Translations under genes and position numbers: made by a program
Notes under the pieces: model-generated
Told to the model about the DNA's origin: nothing
What the model saw: the letters and a program-made list of their open reading frames with translations, nothing else
Database searches by the model: none
Assembly (NCBI GenBank): GCA_963663635.2
Contig: CAXXMY010000002.1
Span: 117,463-181,462, forward strand
DNA: 64,000 nt
From: Poriferisodalis sp963663635
GTDB lineage: Bacteria > Actinomycetota > Acidimicrobiia > Acidimicrobiales > Poriferisodalaceae
Direction: 5' to 3'
In this document: piece after piece, positions 9,494 to 18,154 of the stretch
How the letters are laid out: every line of letters starts with the position of its first letter
Position numbering within the stretch: the stretch's first letter is position 1

Positions 9494-10498
9494 GTGAGCG
9501 ACCCCAATCGCCGAACGGCAGTGCCGCACTTCGGCGGCAGAGGGTCGGGCAAGGGCTCGGGCCGCAAGAAGGCTTCCGTCACGCGAATTGCTCGAAACAC
9601 AGAGTTTCCTCTGCGCGCCGCGACAACGCCCAAGGGCCAGACACCGCTGCCGGCCAACGTGGGCTCGAACTATGAAACGGACTGGGCCCGCCGTTTTCCC
9701 GCCCGGGTGGCACGACGCGTTGCCCGAGACACGCTGGGCCGCGCGATCGTGCACTACTACGCCCGCCCGACGATCAAGGGCGTGGATCGTCTCAGCGAGC
9801 TGCGCGGACCTGCGGTGTTCGCGGCCAACCATCAGAGCCACGCCGACACCGCCGTCATGGTCACCTCGATCCCAGAACCGTGGTGCAACCGGCTCGTGGT
9901 GGGCGCAGCCGCCGACTACTTCTTCGGCAACCGGTTCAGCTCGGCGATCTCGGCGCTGTTCGTGGGTGCGATCCCCATCGAGCGCACTTCGGTGAATCGG
10001 CGCAACATTGACCAAGCCGTGGCGCTGCTGCGCAGCGGCTGGAGCCTGGTGATCTATCCGGAGGGCGGACGATCCCGCGACGGCTGGGGGCAGCAGTTCC
10101 GGCCCGGCGCTGCGTACTTGGCAAAGCAAGCCGGCGTACCGGTCGTGCCCGTCCATATTCGAGGCACGTTCGACATCCTCCGCAAGGGCCGGGCCTGGCC
10201 CAAACGGGCACGCTCGGTCGTCAACTTCGGCCGGCCGCTTGACTTCGCCGACGACGACAACAATCGGCGCTTCACACGACGGCTGCAAGCCGCCGTGGAG
10301 GGCCTGGCGGACGAAACGGCGACCGGCAACTGGTTCGCTGCCCGGAGGCGGCTGCACAGTGCGGACAGCCCAGGCCTCGAGGGCCCCTCAGCATCTGCGT
10401 GGCGACGTCGCTGGACCCTCACCGAGCCCGCGCCGGCGAGCGGCGCAGATCCGCCAGGCGACGCCGCCGCTTCCAAGCGTCGCTGGCCGTACGTGTAG
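9494..10498 (+). CDS. 1-acyl-sn-glycerol-3-phosphate acyltransferase family (PlsC-like)
   Basis: A 334-residue PlsC-type acyltransferase that should transfer an acyl chain to a glycerolipid or other hydroxyl acceptor at the membrane. Motif I is NHQSHAD (HX4D catalytic pair), the phosphate-binding motif is YPEGGRSRDG, and VVPVHIRGT follows. The first ~60 residues are basic, Gly-rich and not conserved. GTG 9494 lies 12 bases after the LarA-like stop; no better start is seen. It is the last of four tightly spaced genes beginning with the lipoprotein gene, so it probably acts in the same pathway. The exact acceptor is unknown. Confidence 0.85.
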   Translation: MSDPNRRTAVPHFGGRGSGKGSGRKKASVTRIARNTEFPLRAATTPKGQTPLPANVGSNYETDWARRFPARVARRVARDTLGRAIVHYYARPTIKGVDRLSELRGPAVFAANHQSHADTAVMVTSIPEPWCNRLVVGAAADYFFGNRFSSAISALFVGAIPIERTSVNRRNIDQAVALLRSGWSLVIYPEGGRSRDGWGQQFRPGAAYLAKQAGVPVVPVHIRGTFDILRKGRAWPKRARSVVNFGRPLDFADDDNNRRFTRRLQAAVEGLADETATGNWFAARRRLHSADSPGLEGPSASAWRRRWTLTEPAPASGADPPGDAAASKRRWPYV

Positions 10499-10558
10499 CT
10501 GCGCTATCCGCGGCCACGCGCCGCGGCCATTGGCGGGACGGCGCGTATCGTTCGATCC

Positions 10559-12472
10559 ATGCAGTCGATGGCATCGGCCCACGGCGCCATGGGGCACGAC
10601 CCAGCCGGGGTCGAAGGCCGTCACGTGGCGCGCCAGACGATCCGGCGCGCCACCTCGTTGGCCCGACCGTACCGGGCGATGCTGATCGGACTCGTCGTGG
10701 TGCTGCTGCTCGGCACTTTGGCGTCACTGGTGCCGCCGTTGCTGTTCCGCAGCATCATCGACGATGCGATCCCTGCTGCCGACCGAGGGCGGGTCAACGT
10801 GCTGGCTGGGATCATCGTCGGCGCGGCCTTTGCCGAGGCCGGATTGTCGTTCATCGAACGCTGGTGGTCCTCCCGCATCGGCGAGGGCCTGATCTACGAC
10901 CTGCGGGTAGGCCTGTACGACCACGTCCAACGCATGCCCATGGCGTTCTTCACTCACGTGCAGACTGGCTCGCTTATCAGCCGCATGAACAACGACGTCA
11001 TCGGCGCGCAGCGAGCCTTCACTGGCACGCTGAACTCGGTGGTGTCCAACGCCATTGCATTGTCTGCGACGTTGGTCACGATGCTGGTGCTCGAGTGGCG
11101 GCTGACCCTGCTCGCGCTTGCGCTGCTGCCGGTGTTCATCGCCCCCACGAAGAGGGTCGGCCGGCAGCTGCAGGCGTTGACCAGGCAGGGCATGGCACAC
11201 AACGCAGCCATGAACACGGTGATGACCGAGCGGCTGAATGTCGCGGGCGCACTGCTCGTGAAGCTGTTCGGTCGCCACGGCACCGAGCGGGACCAATTCA
11301 GCGGTACGGCTCAGTCGGTGCGAGATATTGGGGTCCGCAGCGCTTTGTGGGGCAGGGCATTTTTCGTCGCGCTGAGCCTCGTGGGGGCCGTTGGTGCGGC
11401 GGTGCTGTACTGGGTCGGCGCGCATCTCGTGATCTCGGGCTCGCTCACCATCGGCACGCTCGCTGCGATGGGCTTGATGGTGGTGAGCATCTACACGCCG
11501 CTGACGAGCCTGACGAACGCCCGAGTGGACGTGATGACGGCGCTGGTGTCGTTCGAGCGGGTTTTCGCGGTGCTCGATCTGCCCAACCCCATCACCGACC
11601 GACCTGGTGCCGTGGACCTGTCCGATGTCTCGGGTCGCATCGAACTGCGCGACGTGACGTTCGCCTATCCCCCGGCCGACGACCAGATGCTCGCCGAACT
11701 CGGCGGCGTGCCAGCGACGCGCCAGCAACCCAGCGGCGCGCCAGCGGCGCCCCAGCAACCCAGCGGCACCGCAGGCGACGCCGTGCTCAGCCACGTGTCC
11801 ACGGTCATCGAACCGGGCCAGACAGTCGCGCTAGTGGGCCCCTCTGGCGCAGGAAAGACGACGCTCGCGGTGTTGTTGTCGCGTCTCTACGACGTCGACA
11901 GCGGTGCCGTGCTCATCGACGATCACGACGTCCGCGACCTCACGCAGGAGTCGTTGCGAGCGAGCATCGGCATCGTCTCCCAAGACCCCCACCTGTTCCA
12001 CGACACCATCGCCGCAAACCTCCGCTACGCCCGACCCGGAGCAACCGACGTCGAACTGATGGATGCATGCCGGGCCGCGCAGATCGACGAGCTGATATTG
12101 GGACTGTCGGATGGCTGGGACACTGTCGTCGGCGAGCACGGTTACCGCCTCTCGGGCGGCGAGAAGCAGCGCGTTGCCATCGCCCGAGTACTGCTGCGCG
12201 ATCCCGCCATCGTCGTGCTGGACGAGGCCACGAGCCACCTCGACAGCGAGAACGAGGCCCTGGTTCAGCGCGCACTGTCCAGCGCGCTAGCGGGCCGCAC
12301 TGCGGTAGTCATCGCCCACCGCCTATCGACCATCACCGATGCCGACCAGATCCTGGTGCTGGATCGAGGCCGATTGGTCGAGCAGGGTCGGCACCAAGAA
12401 CTCATGGCTGCGGGCGGCCTGTACGCCGACCTCTACCGAACGCTGGTCGATCACCCCGCCACTGTGTCCTGA
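10559..12472 (+). CDS. ABC exporter, fused membrane and ATPase domains
   Basis: A 637-residue half-transporter of the MsbA/LmrA type: an N-terminal six-helix membrane domain (roughly residues 30-350) and a C-terminal ATPase. The ATPase shows Walker A GPSGAGKTT, signature LSGGEKQRVAIARVLL, Walker B IVVLDEATSHLD, and the H-loop VVIAHRLS. Such proteins act as dimers and export lipids, drugs or peptides. Between the domains there is a short duplicated Pro/Gln/Ala-rich insert (two copies of QQPSGAPA/T, encoded near 11,700-11,780), probably a flexible linker expanded by slippage. No substrate clue comes from the neighbours. Confidence 0.9.
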   Translation: MQSMASAHGAMGHDPAGVEGRHVARQTIRRATSLARPYRAMLIGLVVVLLLGTLASLVPPLLFRSIIDDAIPAADRGRVNVLAGIIVGAAFAEAGLSFIERWWSSRIGEGLIYDLRVGLYDHVQRMPMAFFTHVQTGSLISRMNNDVIGAQRAFTGTLNSVVSNAIALSATLVTMLVLEWRLTLLALALLPVFIAPTKRVGRQLQALTRQGMAHNAAMNTVMTERLNVAGALLVKLFGRHGTERDQFSGTAQSVRDIGVRSALWGRAFFVALSLVGAVGAAVLYWVGAHLVISGSLTIGTLAAMGLMVVSIYTPLTSLTNARVDVMTALVSFERVFAVLDLPNPITDRPGAVDLSDVSGRIELRDVTFAYPPADDQMLAELGGVPATRQQPSGAPAAPQQPSGTAGDAVLSHVSTVIEPGQTVALVGPSGAGKTTLAVLLSRLYDVDSGAVLIDDHDVRDLTQESLRASIGIVSQDPHLFHDTIAANLRYARPGATDVELMDACRAAQIDELILGLSDGWDTVVGEHGYRLSGGEKQRVAIARVLLRDPAIVVLDEATSHLDSENEALVQRALSSALAGRTAVVIAHRLSTITDADQILVLDRGRLVEQGRHQELMAAGGLYADLYRTLVDHPATVS

Positions 12473-12502
12473 GCTTTCCGCTGCCTCCGTGTCTGCCTCC
12501 GA

Positions 12503-13453
12503 GTGCCTCCTCCGATGATTCCGAAATGCCCCCGCCGGCCGATGGTCGCGGCCATGACGCGCCGCCTCGGTGGGTCGCGGCTCGGCTGGGCCGTCGCGTC
12601 AGCCGCACTCGCTTTCAGTGCATTGCACACGCCCACAGCGGCGGCGGCGCCAATCGGCGGCGATCGATCAACGCACATCACCGAACCAATCACCACGCTG
12701 TGGCCCGAGCCTGCGACCCCCGACGAGCCCAAGACGGTCAACGCTCCCGATCCGGAGCCCGAGCGGTCGCCGATGGTGGGGGGCGCCGATGTGTTCCCCT
12801 CGTTCACCGGGCCCGAATTCACCCAGCTCTTCGACACAGCGGACTTGCCAAACCTCGCGTCCATTGGTTCGGTGCTGGGCATCACTGGCTCTGAAGAAAT
12901 GGACCAGCGGATACTCGAGCACGCCGAGCAACGGGGCTACCAGCGTCGCCCGCTTCCGGCCAACTACGCGCTCATGCGACTGGTGGCAGACGGTCAAGCG
13001 CTCCAGCGCCCCGCTGCTGCGGCCTGGATCGCCCTTCGTGCAGACGCCGCCGCCAGCGGCATCAACCTCGAGTTGAGATCCGCGTATCGGGGACAGACCT
13101 ACCAGCGGACCCTGTTCTTGCGCTCCCTGTCTCTGCCCTACGACTTCGAAGACATGGCCGAACGGCTGCAGTCGTCGGCACCGCCGGGGTACTCCAAGCA
13201 CCACACGGGCTATGCCATCGACATCGGCCAGCACGGCTACGCCAACTTCGAACGATCTCCCGCATATGCCTGGTTGGCCGCCGACAACTTTGCCATCGCG
13301 AAGAAGCACGGGTGGATTCCGAGCTACCCGCCCGACGGCGGAAGACAGGGTCCTGCGCCCGAGCCGTGGGAATTCACCTACGTCGGCCGCTTCGCCATTC
13401 TCTGTTTCCACCAGCCCCCGCCCGCAGCCAGCGACCCCCTCTGCGCCGGTTAG
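12503..13453 (+). CDS. VanY-like M15 D,D-carboxypeptidase family protein with altered zinc site
   Basis: A secreted 316-residue protein; a hydrophobic segment ending in TAAAAP looks like a signal peptide. The C-terminal half matches M15 peptidases that trim the terminal D-Ala of peptidoglycan stem peptides: ELRSAYRGQTYQ, then SKHHTGYAID (SxHxxGxAxD, two zinc ligands). The third zinc ligand is normally His in a W-H pair near the end (EPWHxxYVG). Here the sequence reads EPWEFTYVG, a Glu in its place, so zinc binding or activity may differ. Starts at GTG 12503, ATG 12515 and ATG 12542 are all possible; 12542 gives the neatest signal peptide. Confidence 0.78.
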   Translation: MPPPMIPKCPRRPMVAAMTRRLGGSRLGWAVASAALAFSALHTPTAAAAPIGGDRSTHITEPITTLWPEPATPDEPKTVNAPDPEPERSPMVGGADVFPSFTGPEFTQLFDTADLPNLASIGSVLGITGSEEMDQRILEHAEQRGYQRRPLPANYALMRLVADGQALQRPAAAAWIALRADAAASGINLELRSAYRGQTYQRTLFLRSLSLPYDFEDMAERLQSSAPPGYSKHHTGYAIDIGQHGYANFERSPAYAWLAADNFAIAKKHGWIPSYPPDGGRQGPAPEPWEFTYVGRFAILCFHQPPPAASDPLCAG

Positions 13454-13489
13454 CCACCCGTCGAGCCGTAGCGCCAGACGACTTCGGAT

Positions 13490-13906
13490 TCAAGCGATCA
13501 CGTGTCGGCGGCCTTCGGCGGTCAGGGCTGCTTGAAGGCGGGGAAATGGTGCCGAGAGATAGACGTCGGCTTCGAGGTAGTCCGCAGCCGCGAGTGCCTC
13601 GATGCCGAGCACGTTGAGCTGGTGACGTTGGCGGAGCCTCCCGATCAGCGGCCCCAGCTCCCGCAGGCTCACGAGCCCGATCTCGGGAGACAGCTCTAGC
13701 AGTGCTCCGGTGGCACGTAGACGCAACGTATCGGGCAGTGCGGCGAATGGTGCTGACAGCGTTCGCGCACGCTCGGTGGCGCCGAACACGGCCTGGCACA
13801 ACCGCACGTACCAGTAGCCAGTGGTGTACACGGCTTCGCCCGGACGCGGCGGATCTTCGCCTCGCAGGATCGCACCAAGGTGTTGGTCGTCGACGATCTG
13901 GGTCAC
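13490..13906 (-). CDS. Putative PIN-like toxin of a type II toxin-antitoxin pair
   Basis: A 138-residue protein encoded 30 bases downstream of an AbrB-type antitoxin gene on the same strand. Its size, position and pattern (an acidic N-terminus IVDDQHL, a mid-region of alternating helices, and a late LGIEALAAADYLEADVYLS segment resembling the C-terminal acidic part of PIN domains) suggest a VapC-like ribonuclease toxin, but the canonical N-terminal VDTS motif is not clear. Identification therefore rests mostly on gene order. It converges with the VanY-like gene, whose stop lies 37 bases away. Confidence 0.55.
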   Translation of the reverse strand: MTQIVDDQHLGAILRGEDPPRPGEAVYTTGYWYVRLCQAVFGATERARTLSAPFAALPDTLRLRATGALLELSPEIGLVSLRELGPLIGRLRQRHQLNVLGIEALAAADYLEADVYLSAPFPRLQAALTAEGRRHVIA

Positions 13907-13936
13907 CGGCCCTGGCTCAACTTCTCTAGGCCGGCT

Positions 13937-14179
13937 TCACTCGTTTGCGAGGTCGGGATCACCGAAGCCGGTTCGCGCAGCTTCCCACTCGGACTCACTG
14001 ACGAGGTCCAGCATTTCGCGGCGCATCGACTCGACGCCGCCTGGCACGATCAGGACAGCTCCCCCGACGTCGAGAAACCCCACCCGTCCGCCCTCGTCGA
14101 GGCCCCAGCGATGGCGAGCCTCAGCAGGGAGGCTCATCTGACCACGGGAGGACACCTTGAGGTCACCTGCGCTGGACAT
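13937..14179 (-). CDS. AbrB/MazE-family antitoxin
   Basis: An 80-residue SpoVT/AbrB-type DNA-binding protein. The swapped-hairpin core is KVSSRGQMSLPAEARHRWGL followed by GGRVGFLDVGG, as in VapB and MazE antitoxins; the acidic C-terminal half should wrap the toxin. The ATG at 14179 lies 9 bases from a perfect inverted repeat (14188-14222), the expected autoregulatory operator. The gene is followed at once by the putative toxin gene and diverges from a methyltransferase gene. Confidence 0.82.
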   Translation of the reverse strand: MSSAGDLKVSSRGQMSLPAEARHRWGLDEGGRVGFLDVGGAVLIVPGGVESMRREMLDLVSESEWEAARTGFGDPDLANE

Positions 14180-14187
14180 GGCTCTGA

Positions 14188-14222
14188 GTGTACAAGGCAT
14201 AATTGTTTCTTGCCTTGTACAC
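14188..14222. promoter_or_regulatory. Perfect 12-bp inverted repeat, probable antitoxin operator
   Basis: Arms GTGTACAAGGCA (14188-14199) and TGCCTTGTACAC (14211-14222) are exact reverse complements with an 11-base A/T-rich spacer. The site sits just upstream of the AbrB-type antitoxin start and between it and the divergent methyltransferase. AbrB-family antitoxins commonly repress their own operon through such palindromes, so this is the likely operator; it could also affect the methyltransferase promoter. Confidence 0.75.
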
Positions 14223-14269
14223 AGCTCGCTACGGGGAAGCCGCTCGCTCGGACGGGTAGCGTCTCGCAA

Positions 14270-15346
14270 ATGGCTACCGCTACTCGTGAGATCGATCCGG
14301 ACCTTCTGGGCAAGTTCGCCTTCCAGGTTTGGTCCTACAAGCAGGGCGAAATGGTGTCGTTGATGCTTCACGTCGGCGACCAGCTCGGGCTGTTCGCGGC
14401 GCTGTCCGAAGCGCAGCCGGCCACGAGCGATGACGTCGCGACGGCGACAGGGCTCAATGAGCGCCTCGTGCGTGAATGGCTGATGGGCATGGCCGCGGCA
14501 CGGATGATCTCCTACGACGAGGGTGCGTTCACCATGTCGCCCGAGGCCGAGGCGCTGCTCACCGACGAGGAGGAGTCGACCCAATTCGCCATGGGTGCGT
14601 TCCGGGGCGGCATGGGCGACCAGGCGCTTGATCTCATCATCGAGTCATTCCGCACCGGAATCGGCATGACCTACGAGCAGCAGGGGCCACGCGCCGCCGC
14701 AGGATTGGCCCGCACGACTGGCCCGTTCAGCCGCCAAGCGCTGACCTCGACCATCCTGTCCGGCCTCGACGGCGTGGTCGCCAAGCTCGAACGGGGCGCC
14801 AAGGTGCTCGACGTCGGCTGCGGTGCCGGCGTGTCGGCGTGCCTCATCGCGGCGGCCTGGCCCCGCACGGAAGTGGTCGGCTTCGATCCTTCCGAGATCG
14901 CCGTTACCCAGGCCCGCGAGCGAGCCGAGGACGAAGATCTGGACAACGCCACGTTCGTCGTCGCGGGAGCCGCCGATGTCCCCGCCACGGGCGACTTCGA
15001 CCTCGCGCTCACCTTCGACTGCCTGCATGACATGCCGCGCCCTGACGATGCGCTCGACGCCATTCGTGGTGCGCTGCACGACGACGGGACGCTGCTCATC
15101 AAGGACATCCGTTCCAGGGGCGACTTCACAGCGGACAAGCGCAACCCGATGCTGGCGATGTTCTACGGCTTCTCGGTGACGAGCTGCCTGCAATCTGCGC
15201 TCAGCGAGCCAGGCGGCATGGGCCTCGGCACGCTCGGGCTCTACCCGGAGGTGGCACGCGAGCTCACGTCCGCCGCCGGCTTCACCCGCTTCACCCAGCA
15301 CGACTTCGGCGACGCCGCCAACCTGTATTACGAAGTCCGTCCCTGA
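14270..15346 (+). CDS. Class I SAM-dependent methyltransferase with N-terminal winged helix
   Basis: A 358-residue methyltransferase of the Rv2258c-like type. The N-terminal ~100 residues look like a winged-helix dimerisation domain (DQLGLFAALSEAQPATSDDVATATGLNERLVREWLMGM). The SAM domain follows: KVLDVGCGAGVSACLIAAAWP (motif I), VVGFDPSE, AADVPATGDFDLALTFDCLHDM, LLIKDIR. The substrate is unknown. ATG 14270 was chosen because homology begins there; the frame is open upstream but runs through the palindromic operator of the divergent toxin-antitoxin pair. Confidence 0.85.
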   Translation: MATATREIDPDLLGKFAFQVWSYKQGEMVSLMLHVGDQLGLFAALSEAQPATSDDVATATGLNERLVREWLMGMAAARMISYDEGAFTMSPEAEALLTDEEESTQFAMGAFRGGMGDQALDLIIESFRTGIGMTYEQQGPRAAAGLARTTGPFSRQALTSTILSGLDGVVAKLERGAKVLDVGCGAGVSACLIAAAWPRTEVVGFDPSEIAVTQARERAEDEDLDNATFVVAGAADVPATGDFDLALTFDCLHDMPRPDDALDAIRGALHDDGTLLIKDIRSRGDFTADKRNPMLAMFYGFSVTSCLQSALSEPGGMGLGTLGLYPEVARELTSAAGFTRFTQHDFGDAANLYYEVRP

Positions 15347-15549
15347 CAGGCTCCCGCACTCGGTTGTCGGCGGCCGGATCTGACCGGCAAGACGAATCGA
15401 CAGCCGGTCGCCCAACTGCGGGACACGCGTCGGCTCAGGCAGCCTCGGCAGGGAGAACCTCTAGATTGAAGCCCCGGCCGGCGGGCACTGCGCCGCCCCT
15501 TCAGGTACGTGCAAATGCCGGCAATGCGACTGCGAACGGGGAATTGCTC

Positions 15550-17829
15550 ATGGCTGTACACGCGAGCACGCCGATTGAACTGGTCGAAGGGGTGTACGCC
15601 GGCTTGGCCGACGCAACAGCGTTCGGTCGCGAGCGGCTGGGTCGTGCGCTCACGCTGTCGGAGAAGATCCTCATCGCCCACCTGTCGAGCCGAGATCAGG
15701 AACTTGAGCGCAGCGTGTCGTATGTCGACCTTGCGCCAGACCGTGTCGCCATGCAAGACGCCACGGCGCAGATGGCGTGGCTGCAGTTCATGACCGCGGG
15801 GCTCGACGAGGTGGCAGTGCCCACCACGACTCACTGCGACCACCTCATTCAGGCACGCGAAGACGGAAAGCGCGACCTGCTTGCTGCCTCGGCGAACAAC
15901 GAGGAGGTCTACGGCTTCCTCGAGAGCGTGTGTGCCCGTTACGGAGCGGGCTTCTGGAAGCCCGGCAGCGGCATCATCCATCAGGTCGTGCTCGAGCAGT
16001 ACGCCTTCCCCGGCGGAATGATGATCGGCACGGACAGCCATACCCCCAACGCGGGCGGCCTCGGGATGATTGCCGTCGGCGTAGGCGGTGCCGATGCCGT
16101 GGATGTGATGACCGGCTTCGCGTGGAACGTGCGCTGGCCGAACGTGATCGGCGTGCAGCTGACCGGCGAGCTGTCGGGCTGGAGCGCGCCCAAGGACGTC
16201 ATCTTGAAGGTGGCCGAGATCCTCACCGTCAAGGGCGGCACCGGCGCCGTCGTCGAGTACTTCGGACCGGGCGCGGAGTCGCTGAGCGCCACCGGCAAAG
16301 CCACGATCTGCAACATGGGCGCGGAGATCGGTGCCACGACGTCGCTGTTCGGCTACGACGCGGCGATGTCGCGCTACCTGGCAGCCACCGGCCGGGAAGC
16401 AATCGCTGCCGCGGCCGATGCCGTTGCTGCGCACCTGCGCCCCGACGACGCCGCCATGGACGATCCCGCGGCCCACTACGACCAGGTAATCGAGATCGAC
16501 CTGTCGCAGCTTCGCCCCCACATCAACGGGCCGCATACGCCTGACCTGGCTCGCGAGGTATCGGCGCTGGGCGCCGAGGCCCGCGAGCAGGGCTGGCCGC
16601 TCGACATCAGCGCGGCGCTCATCGGAAGCTGCACCAACTCCAGCTACGAGGACATCACCCGCGCGGCGTCGATCGCCCGCGATGCCGCATCCAAGGGACT
16701 GCGGGCGCGTACGCGGCTGCTCGTGACTCCGGGTTCGGAGCAGGTGCGCGCCACCATCGAGCGCGACGGCCTGCTGGCCGATTTCGAAGCCTTGGGCGCC
16801 ACCGTGCTCGCCAACGCCTGCGGACCCTGCATCGGACAATGGGACCGCTCGGACGAAGCGGGCTATGTACCCGGACAGCCCAACGTGATTGTCACGTCCT
16901 ACAACCGCAACTTCCCCAAGCGCAACGACGGCGACGCTGCCACGCTGGCGTTCGTGACCTCGCCCGAGACGGTGATGGCGCTTGCGCTGGCGGGCACCTT
17001 GGACTTCGACCCGGTGAACGGAGTGCTGCACACCGACGCGGGCGAGCCGGTCGCGCTGCCGACCCCTGTCGGCGTCGAGCTCCCGCCTGCGGGGTTCGAC
17101 CCGGGCGAAAGCGGTTTCGTCGCTCCGCCCCCAGACATTCCAGGCATCGAGGTGCGCGTCTCGCCCGACTCGGACCGCTTGCAGGCGCTGGCTCCGTTCG
17201 AGGCCTGGGACGGCAGCGATTACGAGGACCTTCCCATCCTCGTCAAGGCGCAGGGCAAGTTCACCACCGATCACATCTCGATGGCAGGGCCGTGGCTTCG
17301 CTATCGCGGCCACCTTGAGAACATCTCGGGGAACCTGTACCTGGGCGCAGTCAACGCATTCGAGGGCTACGAAGTCGGCCACGGCAAGAATCAGATCACC
17401 GGCGAGACCCAGACGTACCCCGAGATCGCCAAGGCCTACCACCACGCCGGCGTGCGCTGGGTCGTGATCGGCGACGAGAACATGGGCGAGGGATCGAGCC
17501 GCGAGCACGCGGCCATGGAGCCTCGTTTCCGGGGCGGCCTCGTGGCGCTGGCGCGCAGCTTCGCTCGCATCCATGAAACCAATCTGAAGAAGCAGGGCAT
17601 GCTGCCGCTCACGTTCGCGGACCCAGCGGACTACGACGGCATCGACGAGGACGACCGGATCTCGCTTCGCGGCCTCGCCGATCTTGCACCGGGACGGCCG
17701 GTGATCGTCGAGATCCGCCGGTCGTCTGGCGAGATCTTCTCGTTCGAGACGAATCACACCTTCAGCGGTGATCAGGTGGAGTGGTTCAAGGCGGGCTCGG
17801 CGCTCAACATCATTCGGGCCTCGCTCTAG
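15550..17829 (+). CDS. acn: Aconitate hydratase, mitochondrial type
   Basis: A 759-residue aconitase that converts citrate to isocitrate through a [4Fe-4S] cluster in the TCA cycle. Cluster ligands are seen as Cys in TTTHCDH, GSCTNSS and NACGPCIGQW; substrate-binding segments include MIGTDSHTPNAGGLGM, DHISMAGPW and GEGSSREHAA. Length and motif order match the mitochondrial ACO2-like class rather than bacterial AcnA (~890). ATG 15550 has a good ribosome site (GGGGA) and matches the family start; the open frame extends upstream without homology. Citrate synthase lies 2.7 kb downstream. Confidence 0.95.
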   Translation: MAVHASTPIELVEGVYAGLADATAFGRERLGRALTLSEKILIAHLSSRDQELERSVSYVDLAPDRVAMQDATAQMAWLQFMTAGLDEVAVPTTTHCDHLIQAREDGKRDLLAASANNEEVYGFLESVCARYGAGFWKPGSGIIHQVVLEQYAFPGGMMIGTDSHTPNAGGLGMIAVGVGGADAVDVMTGFAWNVRWPNVIGVQLTGELSGWSAPKDVILKVAEILTVKGGTGAVVEYFGPGAESLSATGKATICNMGAEIGATTSLFGYDAAMSRYLAATGREAIAAAADAVAAHLRPDDAAMDDPAAHYDQVIEIDLSQLRPHINGPHTPDLAREVSALGAEAREQGWPLDISAALIGSCTNSSYEDITRAASIARDAASKGLRARTRLLVTPGSEQVRATIERDGLLADFEALGATVLANACGPCIGQWDRSDEAGYVPGQPNVIVTSYNRNFPKRNDGDAATLAFVTSPETVMALALAGTLDFDPVNGVLHTDAGEPVALPTPVGVELPPAGFDPGESGFVAPPPDIPGIEVRVSPDSDRLQALAPFEAWDGSDYEDLPILVKAQGKFTTDHISMAGPWLRYRGHLENISGNLYLGAVNAFEGYEVGHGKNQITGETQTYPEIAKAYHHAGVRWVVIGDENMGEGSSREHAAMEPRFRGGLVALARSFARIHETNLKKQGMLPLTFADPADYDGIDEDDRISLRGLADLAPGRPVIVEIRRSSGEIFSFETNHTFSGDQVEWFKAGSALNIIRASL

Positions 17830-17876
17830 CGCAGCGCCGGACTCGCTTGGCTCGCTCGGCGCCCCGGACGCGATGA

Positions 17877-17901
17877 AGCCGGCCCAGGGGGTGGGCCGGC
17901 T
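17877..17901 (+). terminator. Hairpin downstream of aconitase
   Basis: Arms GCCGGCCC (17878-17885) and GGGCCGGC (17893-17900), extended by an A-T pair, with a 7-base loop, lie 47 bases after the aconitase stop. There is no strong U tract, as is common in high-GC actinobacteria, so it may be an inefficient or Rho-assisted terminator. Confidence 0.65.
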
Positions 17902-18154
17902 CCTTCGCTGAGGTCGCTGGGCGTGCGGGACGCTCGGACCTGAGACCAGTCGGAGCGGGGGCTTCCGATCCGGCTGACGCTCGCCTAGGCGGGGGGACAC
18001 CTTGCGGCGGTGCGTTGTGTCGAAAGGCTTGGGGGGAAGCCGTTTGCATCGACATGCAGCAAGATAGCGCTGACTTCGCTATCGCACCAGCAGTTACGAC
18101 AGATGCTTTCCATCTGTTTAAGCGATATACCATTGTCCGAGCTAGCGTGCGTGT
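17902..18154. other. Intergenic region upstream of the LysR gene
   Basis: No coding signal is convincing in this stretch between the aconitase terminator and the LysR gene. The last ~100 bases are markedly A/T richer than their surroundings (GTTTAAGCGATATACC near 18,117-18,132), which fits a promoter with LysR-type operator sequence, but no clear T-N11-A palindrome was identified. Confidence 0.4.

Noticed and set aside
15328..18000. Minus-strand open frame of 890 codons
   Set aside because: It is the antisense shadow of the aconitase gene; the plus strand has unmistakable aconitase motifs and the antisense product matches nothing.
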